Assembly: GCA_037893245.1 (NCBI GenBank)
Contig: JBAIAA010000244.1
Coordinates: forward strand, 186,001-250,000
Length of the DNA stretch: 64,000 nucleotides
Source of the DNA: Crossaster papposus
Taxonomy: Eukaryota > Echinodermata > Asteroidea > Velatida > Solasteridae
Reading direction: 5' to 3'
The notes under the pieces are model-generated. The model was not told where the DNA came from. It worked only from the letters and a program-made list of their open reading frames with translations, and ran no database searches. This document shows, one piece after another, positions 1-9,370 of this stretch. The position numbers were made by a program, and so were the translations under genes. How positions within the stretch are numbered: position 1 is the stretch's first letter; each line of letters begins with the position of its first letter.

Positions 1-369
1 CCGTAGCACTACACACACACAACTGGTGTTATGTAAGCGCCACGGGTAAATGAACAACAAAGGAAAACCCGTACACTGTACGGGAAGAACAAAGAAATAC
101 GTACAAACCTATGGGCCCGTGGACTTCCACGGGGAGAACAAAGGCTGTACGTAAACGAATGGCGCTGGCTGCTACAGCACTGCGTATACAGCCAGCGACC
201 AAAAACCAAAACTAAAAACCTCCAAAACAACAACCAAAAATACTAAGAAATTTGGCAAAAATAAGACCAACCTGGCCTATAAACAAAAAGGAACAAACTG
301 GTATAAAAATTATATCAGTTTAGTAGGACAAAACTTGACTACGCCTCAAGATCACGGGAGCAAAAAAAA
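1..369 (+). mobile_element. Unclassified sequence with A8 end abutting U2 nt 36; possible 3' end of an antisense retroelement
   Basis: The plus strand is A-rich and ends in GAGCAAAAAAAA directly against CTACAC, the complement of U2 nt 31-36. A poly(A)-like run touching the same U2 nucleotide that is cut in the other U2 copy (13156) suggests the 3' end of a poly(A)-tailed non-LTR element inserted opposite to U2. No domain can be read, because only an untranslated tail would lie in the window; a 74-codon minus-strand open stretch at 9-233 resembles nothing I know. Three strong hairpins lie at 68-197. The assignment is inference. The segment could also be unrelated DNA joined by rearrangement. 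Confidence 0.4.
68..197 (+). other. Three consecutive perfect hairpins
   Basis: Hairpin 1 (68-84) is CCCGTAC-ACT-GTACGGG. Hairpin 2 (116-133) is CCCGTGG-ACTT-CCACGGG. Hairpin 3 (163-197) has a 9-bp stem, CGCTGGCTG with CAGCCAGCG, around a 17-nt loop. Hairpins 1 and 2 share the CCCGT stem base and are each followed by (A/G)AGAACAAAG, so they look like a duplicated structural motif. Because the stems differ in sequence but both pair perfectly, a structured RNA is more likely than chance. This would suit the 3' untranslated region of a retroelement; no family is recognised. Confidence 0.6.
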
Positions 370-405
370 CTACACATGATCTTAGCCAAAAGGCCGAGAA
401 GCGAT
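370..405 (-). ncRNA. U2: U2 snRNA gene fragment, nt 1-36 only
   Basis: On the minus strand this is the canonical U2 5' end: ATCGCTTCTCGG, then CCTTTTGGCTAAGATCATG, then TGTAG. It covers the U6-pairing stretch and stem I, and stops after the GUAG of the branch-site recognition sequence GUAGUA. Downstream (below 370) the strand continues with a T8 run and unrelated sequence, so the branch-pairing residues, stem-loops II-IV and the Sm site are missing. The fragment cannot give a working U2 RNA. The upstream region is the same as that of the second copy at 13156-13191. Confidence 0.9.
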
Positions 406-470
406 AACGATTGACATTGAACCAATAGGGCGCTCTGGAATTATGCATGCAAATTGATTCCCCCGCCCAT
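406..470 (-). promoter_or_regulatory. U2 upstream (PSE-position) region with octamer
   Basis: An octamer ATGCAAAT (447-454 on the plus strand) lies 42-49 bp upstream of U2 +1, and an inverted CCAAT (422-426) lies closer in. The distance is about where snRNA genes carry their proximal sequence element. The region is the same in the second copy (octamer at 13233-13240). The PSE role is inferred from position; animal PSEs are too variable to identify by eye. Confidence 0.45.
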
Positions 471-1467
471 TGTTCTCATCCGAATAATATTCTTATTTTA
501 ACTTTTCTAATTTGTGTATTTGGGGTCAAGAAAAGGACTTCTCACAGAGCCCGACGCAAACCCGTTTATAGAAATTACCAACTTTTGGCACGTTAATTTA
601 CATCAATATTCATGAGCTTGGGGGGTTTTCATAACACATTTTCATACACATCGACAATATTCTTTTACAAATTCATTTTTTTAAACCAAAAGTCACTTGA
701 AAATCTGGAAAAATGCGACTGGTATCAAAATTATCGCCATGCTGCACTGCGCCTCGCCGCTGTAAATACACACCGACCTACCGGTACGAGCGTGCCGATA
801 GATGGCGCCCTTCGGCACAACCGCGCCTCGATCGTTTACCGTTCAGGGCGGTTTATTTGTTTTTCAAGCAGAACCTAAATGTCCCACTTTGTGGGCGGTG
901 AAAATAGTCTGGTTCTATGGCCTGACCATTTAATTGTGTACACCCAGACGTCGAAATTGTAGTCGCGAACGTTAACGAGAATTCACGACCGTCAATAAAA
1001 CGTGTTCGGAAATCTTCAGTTTGGCCAAGGAAAATGTTTCATGCTAAGCAAATTGTTGTGCTTATATTTGTTATGAAATTAGGCCCAGGTAAGACAGAAC
1101 ACGAAAACAAAGCTAATAGACCACACGCGAAGTGTCAACTCACCACATTTCCAATGTTTTTGTTAAATCTATGAAAATGAGACCCAGAATATCAAAATCA
1201 ATAATAAGCGGGAAATGACAATTCACGATATGTACATAGTAACATTTGAAATTCCATAGGCTTTCTAATGATACCCATCCCCAGTCTGTAACTCGTAACC
1301 AATAATTTCCGAGCTAAAGGCTTGTGATGGATGTCATTACAAAGCTTATTGAATTTGCAATCTTATTATATTTATATCTCCGAAAGTCTTTTTCCGACTT
1401 ATTCTTGATTTTGATGTGCTGGGTCGCGGGTATAATATCATTCACGTACTTTTACAATCTGAACATG

Positions 1468-1496
1468 CATGTACTGTACAGTACGCGTAGTACATG
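1468..1496. other. Nested palindrome in the U2-H2A spacer
   Basis: GTACTGTACAGTAC (1471-1484) is a perfect 14-bp palindrome. An outer inverted repeat, CATGTAC (1468-1474) with GTACATG (1490-1496), surrounds it, and TATATATAG follows at once. The same arrangement is kept at 14241-14269 in the other cluster copy. The function is unknown; it may be a protein-binding site or a promoter-like element. Confidence 0.55.
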
Positions 1497-1820
1497 TATA
1501 TATAGAGTACAGACACAGCGCGTATTTATTTTTGCTTTGTTGAAGTCACAGTGCGCGCGTTGCATATTTAATGAACTAGCTTTTATATGAAGGTCGCCGG
1601 GATACAAGTTAAAACGCACGACGCGCGCCCGGATGACAACAAACACTTTCTTAATATTTTTATAAGCAGGAAAAGGGAAGGCGATTCTTTTAAAAAAATA
1701 AACGACGCCATTGAACAAACTCAGCGTGCCTTTGGCTGTGAAAGTTAAAATCTATGTATTATCTAAATTTGTCTCGTTTAAAACTTTATTTAAAAATGAA
1801 GAACAGACAGACAGCGGCGT

Positions 1821-1858
1821 TTCTCTCTTGTAAATATGTGGTGGCCCTGAAAAGAGCC
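1821..1858 (-). terminator. Histone mRNA 3' stem-loop and downstream element (H2A-derived)
   Basis: The minus strand of 1843-1858 reads GGCTCTTTTCAGGGCC, the metazoan histone mRNA stem-loop with a TTTC loop and one U-G pair. CAAGAGAGAA at 1821-1830 fits the purine-rich U7 snRNA-binding downstream element. It sits 40 bp after the H2A stop codon. Because the H3 gene upstream has lost its own 3' end, this is the first processing signal an H3 transcript would meet. Confidence 0.88.
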
Positions 1859-1897
1859 TTTTAGTTTTGTTTGTGGAGGCAAAGTTATTTGTTTGTA

Positions 1898-1983
1898 TTA
1901 CTTTGATACTTTGGCGGCCTTTTTGGGCAGAAGTACTTGCTGGATGTTGGGAAGCACACCGCCTTGCGCGATGGTAAACCCAC

Positions 1984-1986
<3 letters not shown>
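1898..1986 (-). pseudogene. Histone H2A 3' remnant fused to the end of H3
   Basis: The last 28 codons of H2A, reading [13 protein letters not shown] then [12 protein letters not shown] and TAA at 1898-1900, start directly where the H3 stop codon ends. The first retained codons match the complete-length H2A copy at 14677-15054 except for V-to-F before TIAQ. The join sits in a shared TGAGTG, the H3 stop TGA plus GTG against the H2A Ser-Gly codons. A deletion between H3 and H2A therefore removed the H3 3' end, the H2A promoter, most of H2A and anything between, with short homology at the junction. The remnant has no start and no reading frame of its own. Confidence 0.92.
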
Positions 1987-2530
<544 letters not shown>

Positions 2531-2846
2531 TTCGGACACCATGCCGGGACGCTTCACTGATCACAACTTATTTACCCTCCGAAACAATACGGTCAATATT
2601 ACCTACGAGTACATGATACTTTGCAAGCAAATTAATTTCCCCCAGCTACCAAAATAAACAAATGGGCCGTGTCTTCGATAAAGACATCCCGGGAATAATT
2701 ACGGGCAATAAACGAAAAGAAAAAAACCTTAATACTAATAGACACAGGGAGGAAAATCCACACTGAATCCCGAGACAATGCCCAAATAATAATAGAGTAC
2801 ACACAAATTAAAACCTGGAATCAATCTCTTTTTGTGAAATCGTGGT
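2531..2846. other. H4-H3 intergenic spacer without a visible gene
   Basis: This A/T-rich spacer lies between the H4 3' processing signal and the H3 promoter. It contains the H4 downstream purine-rich element at about 2824-2838 (minus strand ACAAAAAGAGATT). I see no open frame, RNA gene or repeat in it. Confidence 0.6.
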
Positions 2847-2862
2847 GGCTCTGAAAAGAGCC
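2847..2862 (-). terminator. Histone H4 mRNA 3' stem-loop
   Basis: The minus strand reads GGCTCTTTTCAGAGCC, a perfect 6-bp stem with a TTTC loop and the classic form of the signal bound by SLBP. It lies 36 bp after the H4 stop codon and is followed by a purine-rich U7-type element. The 3' end signal of H4 is intact although the coding region has lost its ATG. Confidence 0.93.
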
Positions 2863-2897
2863 GTTTGGTTTGAAAATGGCATGTATCATGCATCTAT

Positions 2898-3380
<483 letters not shown>

Positions 3381-3838
3381 GAAATAACGACACGAGAGGA
3401 GAAATAAACAGTCAACGAGAGAGAGAGAGAGAAAAGCAAGCAAACGAATTATCGCAACATTAAAATACAAACATACAAACTGAACTGTTAAAAGCACTGT
3501 TATTTATTGTATTTGAGGTTTTATCACTTACACAAAAAAAAGCTATAAAAAAGGGCCCTGCATTATTACCTATAGTCGCAGAGGATTTGTTTGTTTGTTT
3601 GTTTGTTTGTTTGTTTGTTTGTTTGTTTTTGTTGTTGTTGTTTTTCCTTTTCTTCAGAAATCAACCAAAAACAAAGAGATCGGTCTTCATACAATTATTT
3701 AATTGAGACAAATTGAAATGTTCAAATATAAGAAAGCCACGAAGTAAAGCGAAGAAAGAACTTGTAAAAGTGAGGCGACATAGGAATACACATAATAGAC
3801 GAGACCTGTTTTTGTATTAATTGATGTTCCCCGAGGAG
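3381..3838. other. U2 3' flanking spacer (block A)
   Basis: This is the sequence downstream of the U2 3' end on the minus strand. It holds no gene. It contains a (GA)n run at about 3418-3432, a long (GTTT)n tract at about 3588-3627 and (GTT)n after it. A CAAAAACAGG at about 3807-3816 (minus strand), some 25 nt past the U2 end, could be the snRNA 3' box; that is a guess from position. The equivalent stretches are 5692-6157 and 7691-8156. Confidence 0.6.
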
Positions 3839-3839
3839 A

Positions 3840-3990
3840 GTGGGCCGAATCCCAGATGTACTGCTATACCGGGCCAACCCATGGCCGGGACGAGGCAAGC
3901 CTCTATTCCACGGCCCAAATCCAAAAATCAGATTAATATACTGGCTGTTCGATGAACAGCGTTTCAGATATTAAGCTGAAAAGAACAGAG
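3840..3990 (-). ncRNA. U2: U2 snRNA 3' half (about nt 38-188), block A
   Basis: On the minus strand, from CTCTGTTCTT onward, the sequence follows U2 domain by domain. IIa is TTCAG/CTGAA around CTTAATAT. IIb is GCTGTTC-ATC-GAACAGC. The Sm site is ATTTTTGG at about 3921-3929. Stem-loop III is GGCCG...GAGG-CTTG-CCTC...CGGCC. Stem-loop IV is CCCGGTATAGCAGTACATC then TGGG, inside an outer stem TGGGTTG/CGGCCCA. Against vertebrate U2 many stem bases differ but pairing is kept, and the stem IV region resembles insect U2 as I recall it. It lacks U2 nt 1-36, so this copy is only the 3' half behind a retrotransposon fragment. Confidence 0.9.
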
Positions 3991-4318
3991 TTTTTTATTA
4001 AAATATTTCACTTCGAAATACAAAGAGTAAACATGGTTTTAAAAACTAATACAATCATAAACCTCCGTCCCAGAGGTGATTAAGATAGATAAGGAAACCT
4101 TAAGTAATAACAAAAACTGGGCGAATTTAAACCCAGTATAAGAATTAAGTAGAAAACACTTAGAACTAAATACATAAACTGCAACCGGCCTTGTCCCGCG
4201 ATGTCTGTTCTTCTGTAAAATAGACGCTGGGTACCTGCAGTGGGAGAATAAGAAAAATAAAAACATGGGTTAAATAACAGAGTATAACTTGTTGACATGA
4301 AGTCAATGTTGGTTGGAC

Positions 4319-4993
4319 CTACTCATCAGAGTACTGACGGTGGCCGGTGACATGTTCAATGTAGATGTCCCGTGATCCCTTGATGGCATCTATGCAACAT
4401 AGACGGCGCATCAACCCTCTGTAGCCCTTGGAGATACCAAGACGGCCAAGTGCTCTCTTGTTTCCAGGTAACCAGGAACCGAGAGACCCGACTGCGAAGC
4501 CGAACACTTGGACGTCTTTGCCTTCTGCAGCCAAAGCCTGCCGTAAGCCATCACATTTGGTGACTTTGGCTGCAGCGGCGATCTCCAAGGCATCACGGCC
4601 GTTGTCGAAAGGGCAACAAACGCGAATGATTGTTACTTTGTTGCCCTCGACAACTGTGATGTCGGGTCGCTGACGGGGGGTGGGATCACCCGGGACATGC
4701 TGGTCAATAAACACCTGCCCATGCCGCACAGCTGCCTTGATCCGATTCTGAACAAGATTATGTCGTCTTCGGATAGGCACCATGTTTGGCGGGCAGTTGT
4801 TCAGGATGTGGGGCAGAGTCTCGTCCCTCACTCCACAGCGGCGGCACTTTGGATCCGTCGCTGGATTCCATCGTTTAGCCGCTGCGTTGGTCGGGAGACA
4901 GTTCAGGCGGGCCCTGTGGATAAACTGCCAGTCACAGAATCGGATGAAACTGCCGGTGTTCATCCACGAGGAGCCGTTACGGAAGGGGTCCAA
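4319..4993 (-). pseudogene. Endonuclease region of truncated element, block A
   Basis: The 224-codon stretch carries the CCHC knuckle (C50, C53, H62, C67) and the PD of a restriction-like endonuclease, as described for block C (8636-9370). It is separated by the same in-frame TAA from the RT-side stretch 5054-5691. It differs from blocks B and C at only two residues (K for E and G for R near position 170-180). As part of a 5'-truncated element it has no promoter or start of its own. Confidence 0.85.
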
Positions 4994-5053
4994 CTCCAGT
5001 GAACGGGCAACCTTACCCTGGTCCGGGAGAGCGAGTAATTTACCAGAGTAAAA

Positions 5054-5691
5054 TTATCGAGCGGCAGCACGCAGAGCAGTTGTAATGCCCTTGGCCTGTA
5101 TTTCTCTCCCCTTGTCCGTGCGTGTGACTACTGAGCCGGAACAGCAGCCACTGAGAGAAATACGAAGCCGGCGTGCAGCCGCCCTCGCCCGGGACCAGAG
5201 GGTAGGGATCTGCCCGCTCGTTCCGTAGTTGGCCAGGTCCCCCTCCATAGATCCGCTCATGAACTGATCGAGCTCTGCCTCCGTTGGCTCACGGTGCAAC
5301 GTACGGTGGACAACAGAAGTCAGTTGCTTGGTGGCAACACCGCGAACGGTGTCGTCTGATGAAGATAGGATACGAACAGCTTGCGTGACAGTTTGAATGT
5401 CAGCATCCCGGTTGGGATCCATCAGACCCAGACCACCCACTTTTCTGTCCGCAAAGACATAATTGGTAGTGGCCCGGGTCGGAAGGTTGCAAACTTTCCG
5501 TACCAACTTCACCACCTCTCCCCTTAGTCCCTTCAGACTACGCTTCTGGCAATCACCGGCGCGCAATACGTACGAGGCACATGGTTCGATAAATGTACGT
5601 ATTGCGTCCAGTTTTTGCCAGGGGGCAAGGAGAGAGGCTTCCACCTTGCGCAGGTCTTCTGTCATCTTGACCACCAATGCTTCGAGACTCT
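5054..5691 (-). pseudogene. RT thumb/linker fragment, block A
   Basis: 212 codons correspond to the C-terminal third of the RT frame of block C (from SLEALVVKMTEDLRKVEA to ITTALRAAAR). No RT catalytic motif is included, since the cut lies after the YADD region. It ends at the same TAA as the other copies. Upstream it is joined to U2 3' flanking DNA of block B, which happens to keep the frame open for a few codons; this is accidental. Confidence 0.85.
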
Positions 5692-6157
5692 GAAATAACG
5701 ACACGAGAGGAGAAATAAACAGTCAACGAGAGAGAGAGAGAGGAAAGCAAGCAAACGAATTATCGCAACATTAAAATACAAACATACAAACTGAACTGTT
5801 AAAAGCACTGTTATTTATTGTATTTGAGGTTTTATCATTACACAAAAAAAAGCTATAAAAAAGGGCCCTGCATTATTACCTATAGTCGCAGAGGATCTGT
5901 TTGTTTGTTTGTTTGTTGGGGTGTTTGTTTGTTTGTTTGTTTGTTTTTGTTGTTGTTGTTTTTCCTTTTCTTCAGAAATCAACCAAAAACAAAGAGATCG
6001 GTCTTCATACAATTATTTAATTGAGACAAATTGAAATGTTCAAATATAAGAAAGCCACGAAGTAAAGCGAAGAAAGAACTTGTAAAAGTGAGGCGACATA
6101 GGAATACACATAATAGACGAGACCTGTTTTTGTATTAATTGATGTTCCCCGAGGAGA

Positions 6158-6308
6158 GTGGGCCGAATCCCAGATGTACTGCTATACCGGGCCAACCCAT
6201 GGCCGGGACGAGGCAAGCCTCTATTCCACGGCCCAAATCCAAAAATCAGATTAATATACTGGCTGTTCGATGAACAGCGTTTCAGATATTAAGCTGAAAA
6301 GAACAGAG
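6158..6308 (-). ncRNA. U2: U2 snRNA 3' half, block B
   Basis: Identical in layout and almost in sequence to the copy at 3840-3990, with domains IIa, IIb, Sm site, III and IV. It is preceded on the minus strand by the element tail AATAAAAAA and lacks U2 nt 1-36. Confidence 0.9.
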
Positions 6309-6636
6309 TTTTTTATTAAAATATTTCACTTCGAAATACAAAGAGTAAACATGGTTTTAAAAACTAATACAATCATAAACCTCCGTCCCAGAGGTGATTA
6401 AGATAGATAAGGAAACCTTAAGTAATAACAAAAACTGGGCGAATTTAAACCCAGTATAAGAATTAAGTAGAAAACACTTAGAACTAAATACATAAACTGC
6501 AACCGGCGTTGTCCCGCGATGTCTGTTCTTCTGTAAAATAGACGCTGGGTACCTGCAGTGGGAGAATAAGAAAAATAAAAACATGGGTTAAATAACATAG
6601 TATAACTTGTTGACATGAAGTCAATGTTGGTTGGAC

Positions 6637-7311
6637 CTACTCATCAGAGTACTGACGGTGGCCGGTGACATGTTCAATGTAGATGTCCCGTGATCCCTTG
6701 ATGGCATCTATGCAACATAGACGGCGCATCAACCCTCTGTAGCGCTTGGAGATACCAAGACGGCCAAGTGCTCTCTCGTTTCCAGGTAACCAGGAACCGA
6801 GAGACCCGACTGCGAAGCCGAACACTTGGACGTCTTTGCCTTCTGCAGCCAAAGCCTGCCGTAAGCCATCACATTTGGTGACTTTGGCTGCAGCGGCGAT
6901 CTCCAAGGCATCACGGCCGTTGTCGAAAGGGCAACAAACGCGAATGATTGTTACTTTGTTGCCCTCGACAACTGTGATGTCGGGTCGCTGACGGGGGGTG
7001 GGATCACCCGGGACATGCTGGTCAATAAACACCTGCCCATGCCGCACAGCTGCCTTGATCCGATTCTGAACAAGATTATGTCGTCTTCGGATAGGCACCA
7101 TGTTTGGCGGGCAGTTGTTCAGGATGTGGGGCAGAGTCTCGTCCCTCACTCCACAGCGGCGGCACTTGGGATCCGTCGCTGGATTCCATCGTTTAGCCGC
7201 TGCGTTGGTCGGGAGACAGTTCAGGCGGGCCCTGTGGATAAACTGCCAGTCACAGAATCGGATGAAACTGCCGGTGTTCATCCACGAGGAGCCGTTACGG
7301 AAGGGGTCCAA
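6637..7311 (-). pseudogene. Endonuclease region of truncated element, block B
   Basis: A 224-codon stretch identical at the protein level to the block C endonuclease region, with the CCHC knuckle and PD but Arg at the expected second acidic position. The in-frame TAA upstream (7372-7374) is shared with A and C. It is not independently expressible. Confidence 0.85.
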
Positions 7312-7371
7312 CTCCAGTGAACGGGCAACCTTACCCTGGTCCGGGAGAGCGAGTAATTTACCGGAGTAAAA

Positions 7372-7690
7372 TTATCGAGCGGCAGCACGCAGAGCAGTTG
7401 TAAAGCCCTTGGCCTGTATTTCTCTCCCCTTGTCCGTGCGTGTGACTACTGAGCCGGAACAGCAGCCACTGAGAGAAATACGAAGCCGGCGTGCAGCCGC
7501 CCTCGCCCGGGACCAGAGGGTAGAGATCTGCCCGCTCGTTCCGTAGTTGGCCAGGTCCCCCTCCATAGATCCGCTCATGAACTGATCGAGCTCTGCCTCC
7601 GTTGGCTCACGGTGCAACGTACGGTGGACAACAGAAGTCAGTTGCTTGGTGGCAACACCGCGATCTTGACCACCAATGCTTCGAGACTCT
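7372..7690 (-). pseudogene. RT-side fragment with internal deletion, block B
   Basis: About 97 codons match the block C RT frame before its TAA (RGVATKQLTSVVHRTLHREP and on). Upstream of them a deletion joins the last codons of the 5'-truncated fragment. No catalytic motif is left. Confidence 0.8.
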
Positions 7691-8156
7691 GAAATAACGA
7701 CACGAGAGGAGAAATAAACAGTCAACGAGAGAGAGAGAGAGGAAAGCAAGCAAACGAATTATCGCAACATTAAAATACAAACATACAAACTGAACTGTTA
7801 AAAGCACTGTTATTTATTGTATTTGAGGTTTTATCATTACACAAAAAAAAGCTATAAAAAAGGGCCCTGCATTATTACCTATAGTCGCAGAGGATCTGTT
7901 TGTTTGTTTATTTGTTGGGGTGTTTGTTTGTTTGTTTGTTTGTTTTTGTTGTTGTTGTTTTTCCTTTTCTTCAGAAATCAACCAAAAACAAAGAGATCGG
8001 TCTTCATACAATTATTTAATTGAGACAAATTGAAATGTTCAAATATAAGAAAGCCACGAAGTAAAGCGAAGAAAGAACTTGTAAAAGTGAGGCGACATAG
8101 GAATACACATAATAGACGAGACCTGTTTTTGTATTAATTGATGTTCCCCGAGGAGA

Positions 8157-8307
8157 GTGGGCCGAATCCCAGATGTACTGCTATACCGGGCCAACCCATG
8201 GCCGAGACGAGGCAAGCCTCTATTCCACGGCCCAAATCCAAAAATCAGATTAATATACTGGCTGTTCGATGAACAGCGTTTCAGATATTAAGCTGAAAAG
8301 AACAGAG
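8157..8307 (-). ncRNA. U2: U2 snRNA 3' half, block C (partner of 13156-13191)
   Basis: This is the 3' part, about nt 38-188, of the U2 gene whose nt 1-36 lie at 13156-13191 on the other side of the inserted element. Stem-loops IIa, IIb, III and IV and the Sm site are all present, and stems are kept paired relative to vertebrate U2. U2 nt 37-38 (UA of GUAGUA) are not seen: the minus strand goes from the element's A6 to CTCTGTT. The gene is split by 4.85 kb and cannot make normal U2. Confidence 0.92.
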
Positions 8308-8635
8308 TTTTTTATTAAAATATTTCACTTCGAAATACAAAGAGTAAACATGGTTTTAAAAACTAATACAATCATAAACCTCCGTCCCAGAGGTGATTAA
8401 GATAGATAAGGAAACCTTAAGTAATAACAAAAACTGGGCGAATTTAAACCCAGTATAAGAATTAAGTAGAAAACACTTAGAACTAAATACATAAACTGCA
8501 ACCGGCGTTGTCCCGCGATGTCTGTTCTTCTGTAAAATAGACGCTGGGTACCTGCAGTGGGAGAATAAGAAAAATAAAAACATGGGTTAAATAACATAGT
8601 ATAACTTGTTGACATGAAGTCAATGTTGGTTGGAC

Positions 8636-9370
8636 CTACTCATCAGAGTACTGACGGTGGCCGGTGACATGTTCAATGTAGATGTCCCGTGATCCCTTGA
8701 TGGCATCTATGCAACATAGACGGCGCATCAACCCTCTGTAGCGCTTGGAGATACCAAGACGGCCAAGTGCTCTCTCGTTTCCAGGTAACCAGGAACCGAG
8801 AGACCCGACTGCGAAGCCGAACACTTGGACGTCTTTGCCTTCTGCAGCCAAAGCCTGCCGTAAGCCATCACATTTGGTGACTTTGGCTGCAGCGGCGATC
8901 TCCAAGGCATCACGGCCGTTGTCGAAAGGGCAACAAACGCGAATGATTGTTACTTTGTTGCCCTCGACAACTGTGATGTCGGGTCGCTGACGGGGGGTGG
9001 GATCACCCGGGACATGCTGGTCAATAAACACCTGCCCATGCCGCACAGCTGCCTTGATCCGATTCTGAACAAGATTATGTCGTCTTCGGATAGGCACCAT
9101 GTTTGGCGGGCAGTTGTTCAGGATGTGGGGCAGAGTCTCGTCCCTCACTCCACAGCGGCGGCACTTGGGATCCGTCGCTGGATTCCATCGTTTAGCCGCT
9201 GCGTTGGTCGGGAGACAGTTCAGGCGGGCCCTGTGGATAAACTGCCAGTCACAGAATCGGATGAAACTGCCGGTGTTCATCCACGAGGAGCCGTTACGGA
9301 AGGGGTCCAACTCCAGTGAACGGGCAACCTTACCCTGGTCCGGGAGAGCGAGTAATTTACCGGAGTAAAA
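8636..9370 (-). CDS. Restriction-like endonuclease region of the U2-inserted element
   Basis: This stretch is in the same frame as the RT and is separated from it by a single TAA (9371-9373). Counting from 9310, the CCHC knuckle of R2-type proteins is C50-x2-C53-x8-H62-x4-C67. The nuclease core has P110-D111 followed after 12 residues by R124 in IIRVCCPFD. R2-type nucleases have PD-x(12-14)-D, so the second catalytic acid appears replaced by Arg, in all three copies. In the family this domain nicks the target and primes reverse transcription on it. It ends at TAG (8636-8638) in front of the 3' untranslated region. It would be made only by stop read-through or from a copy without the stop. Confidence 0.8.
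   Translation of the reverse strand, partial: FYSGKLLALPDQGKVARSLELDPFRNGSSWMNTGSFIRFCDWQFIHRARLNCLPTNAAAKRWNPATDPKCRRCGVRDETLPHILNNCPPNMVPIRRRHNLVQNRIKAAVRHGQVFIDQHVPGDPTPRQRPDITVVEGNKVTIIRVCCPFDNGRDALEIAAAAKVTKCDGLRQALAAEGKDVQVFGFAVGSLGSWLPGNERALGRLGISKRYRGLMRRLCCIDAIKGSRDIYIEHVTGHRQYSDE

Larger units (their letters stand above)
3381..5691 (-). repeat. Tandem block A: U2 3' flank, U2 3' half, retrotransposon 3' part
   Basis: This is the first of three head-to-tail blocks that all begin, on the plus strand, with GAAATAACGACACGAGAGG. Block A is 2311 bp, block B (5692-7690) 1999 bp, and block C opens at 7691 and runs into the long element. The A/B and B/C junctions are the same to the base (CGAGACTCT joined to GAAATAACG), so one rearrangement was copied by tandem duplication; they are not separate insertions. 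A and B differ mainly by a 319-bp internal deletion in B and by repeat-length changes. Confidence 0.92.
3991..5691 (-). mobile_element. 5'-truncated R2-like non-LTR element, block A
   Basis: This holds the last 1.7 kb of the element described at 8308-13155: the end of the RT region, the endonuclease region and the 3' untranslated region, ending in AATAAAAAA against the U2 3' half. The 5' cut lies at GAGTCTCGAAGC, identical to that of block B. It differs from block C by a handful of substitutions, for example N-K-R for N-E-R in the endonuclease C-terminus. It cannot move by itself. Confidence 0.9.
5692..7690 (-). repeat. Tandem block B
   Basis: Second copy of the block described at 3381. Flank 5692-6157, U2 3' half 6158-6308 and element fragment 6309-7690 follow in the same order. 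Compared with A it lacks 319 bp of the RT-side region (the bases equivalent to 5346-5664; the join is at 7663/7664). Its (GTTT)n tract is interrupted by GGGGTG, as in block C. Confidence 0.92.
6309..7690 (-). mobile_element. 5'-truncated R2-like non-LTR element with internal deletion, block B
   Basis: Same 5' cut as block A, plus the 319-bp deletion at 7663/7664 in the RT-side region. It keeps the whole endonuclease region and 3' untranslated region. Close identity to blocks A and C points to recent tandem duplication. Confidence 0.9.

Noticed and set aside
612-901. Open stretches of 62-88 codons in the spacer, repeated at 13398-13652
   Set aside because: They are present only because the spacer is duplicated; they differ in length between copies and resemble no protein.
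1324-1718. Short open frames on both strands near the nested palindrome
   Set aside because: Overlapping, low-complexity and poorly kept between the two spacer copies; no sign of coding.
3840-3990. U2-like segment as the element's own 3' untranslated mimic of U2
   Set aside because: It begins just where U2 should resume after nt 36, after an A-rich element end, and is followed by flanking DNA up to the H4 promoter; the interrupted gene's own 3' half is simpler.
5815-6024. Open frames over the (GTTT)n tract
   Set aside because: Simple-sequence artefact; repeated at 7814-8023 for the same reason.
3381-7690. Two independent 5'-truncated insertions of the element (blocks A and B)
   Set aside because: Both have the same 5' cut and the same junction to U2 3' flank, and lack U2 nt 1-36; tandem duplication explains them better.
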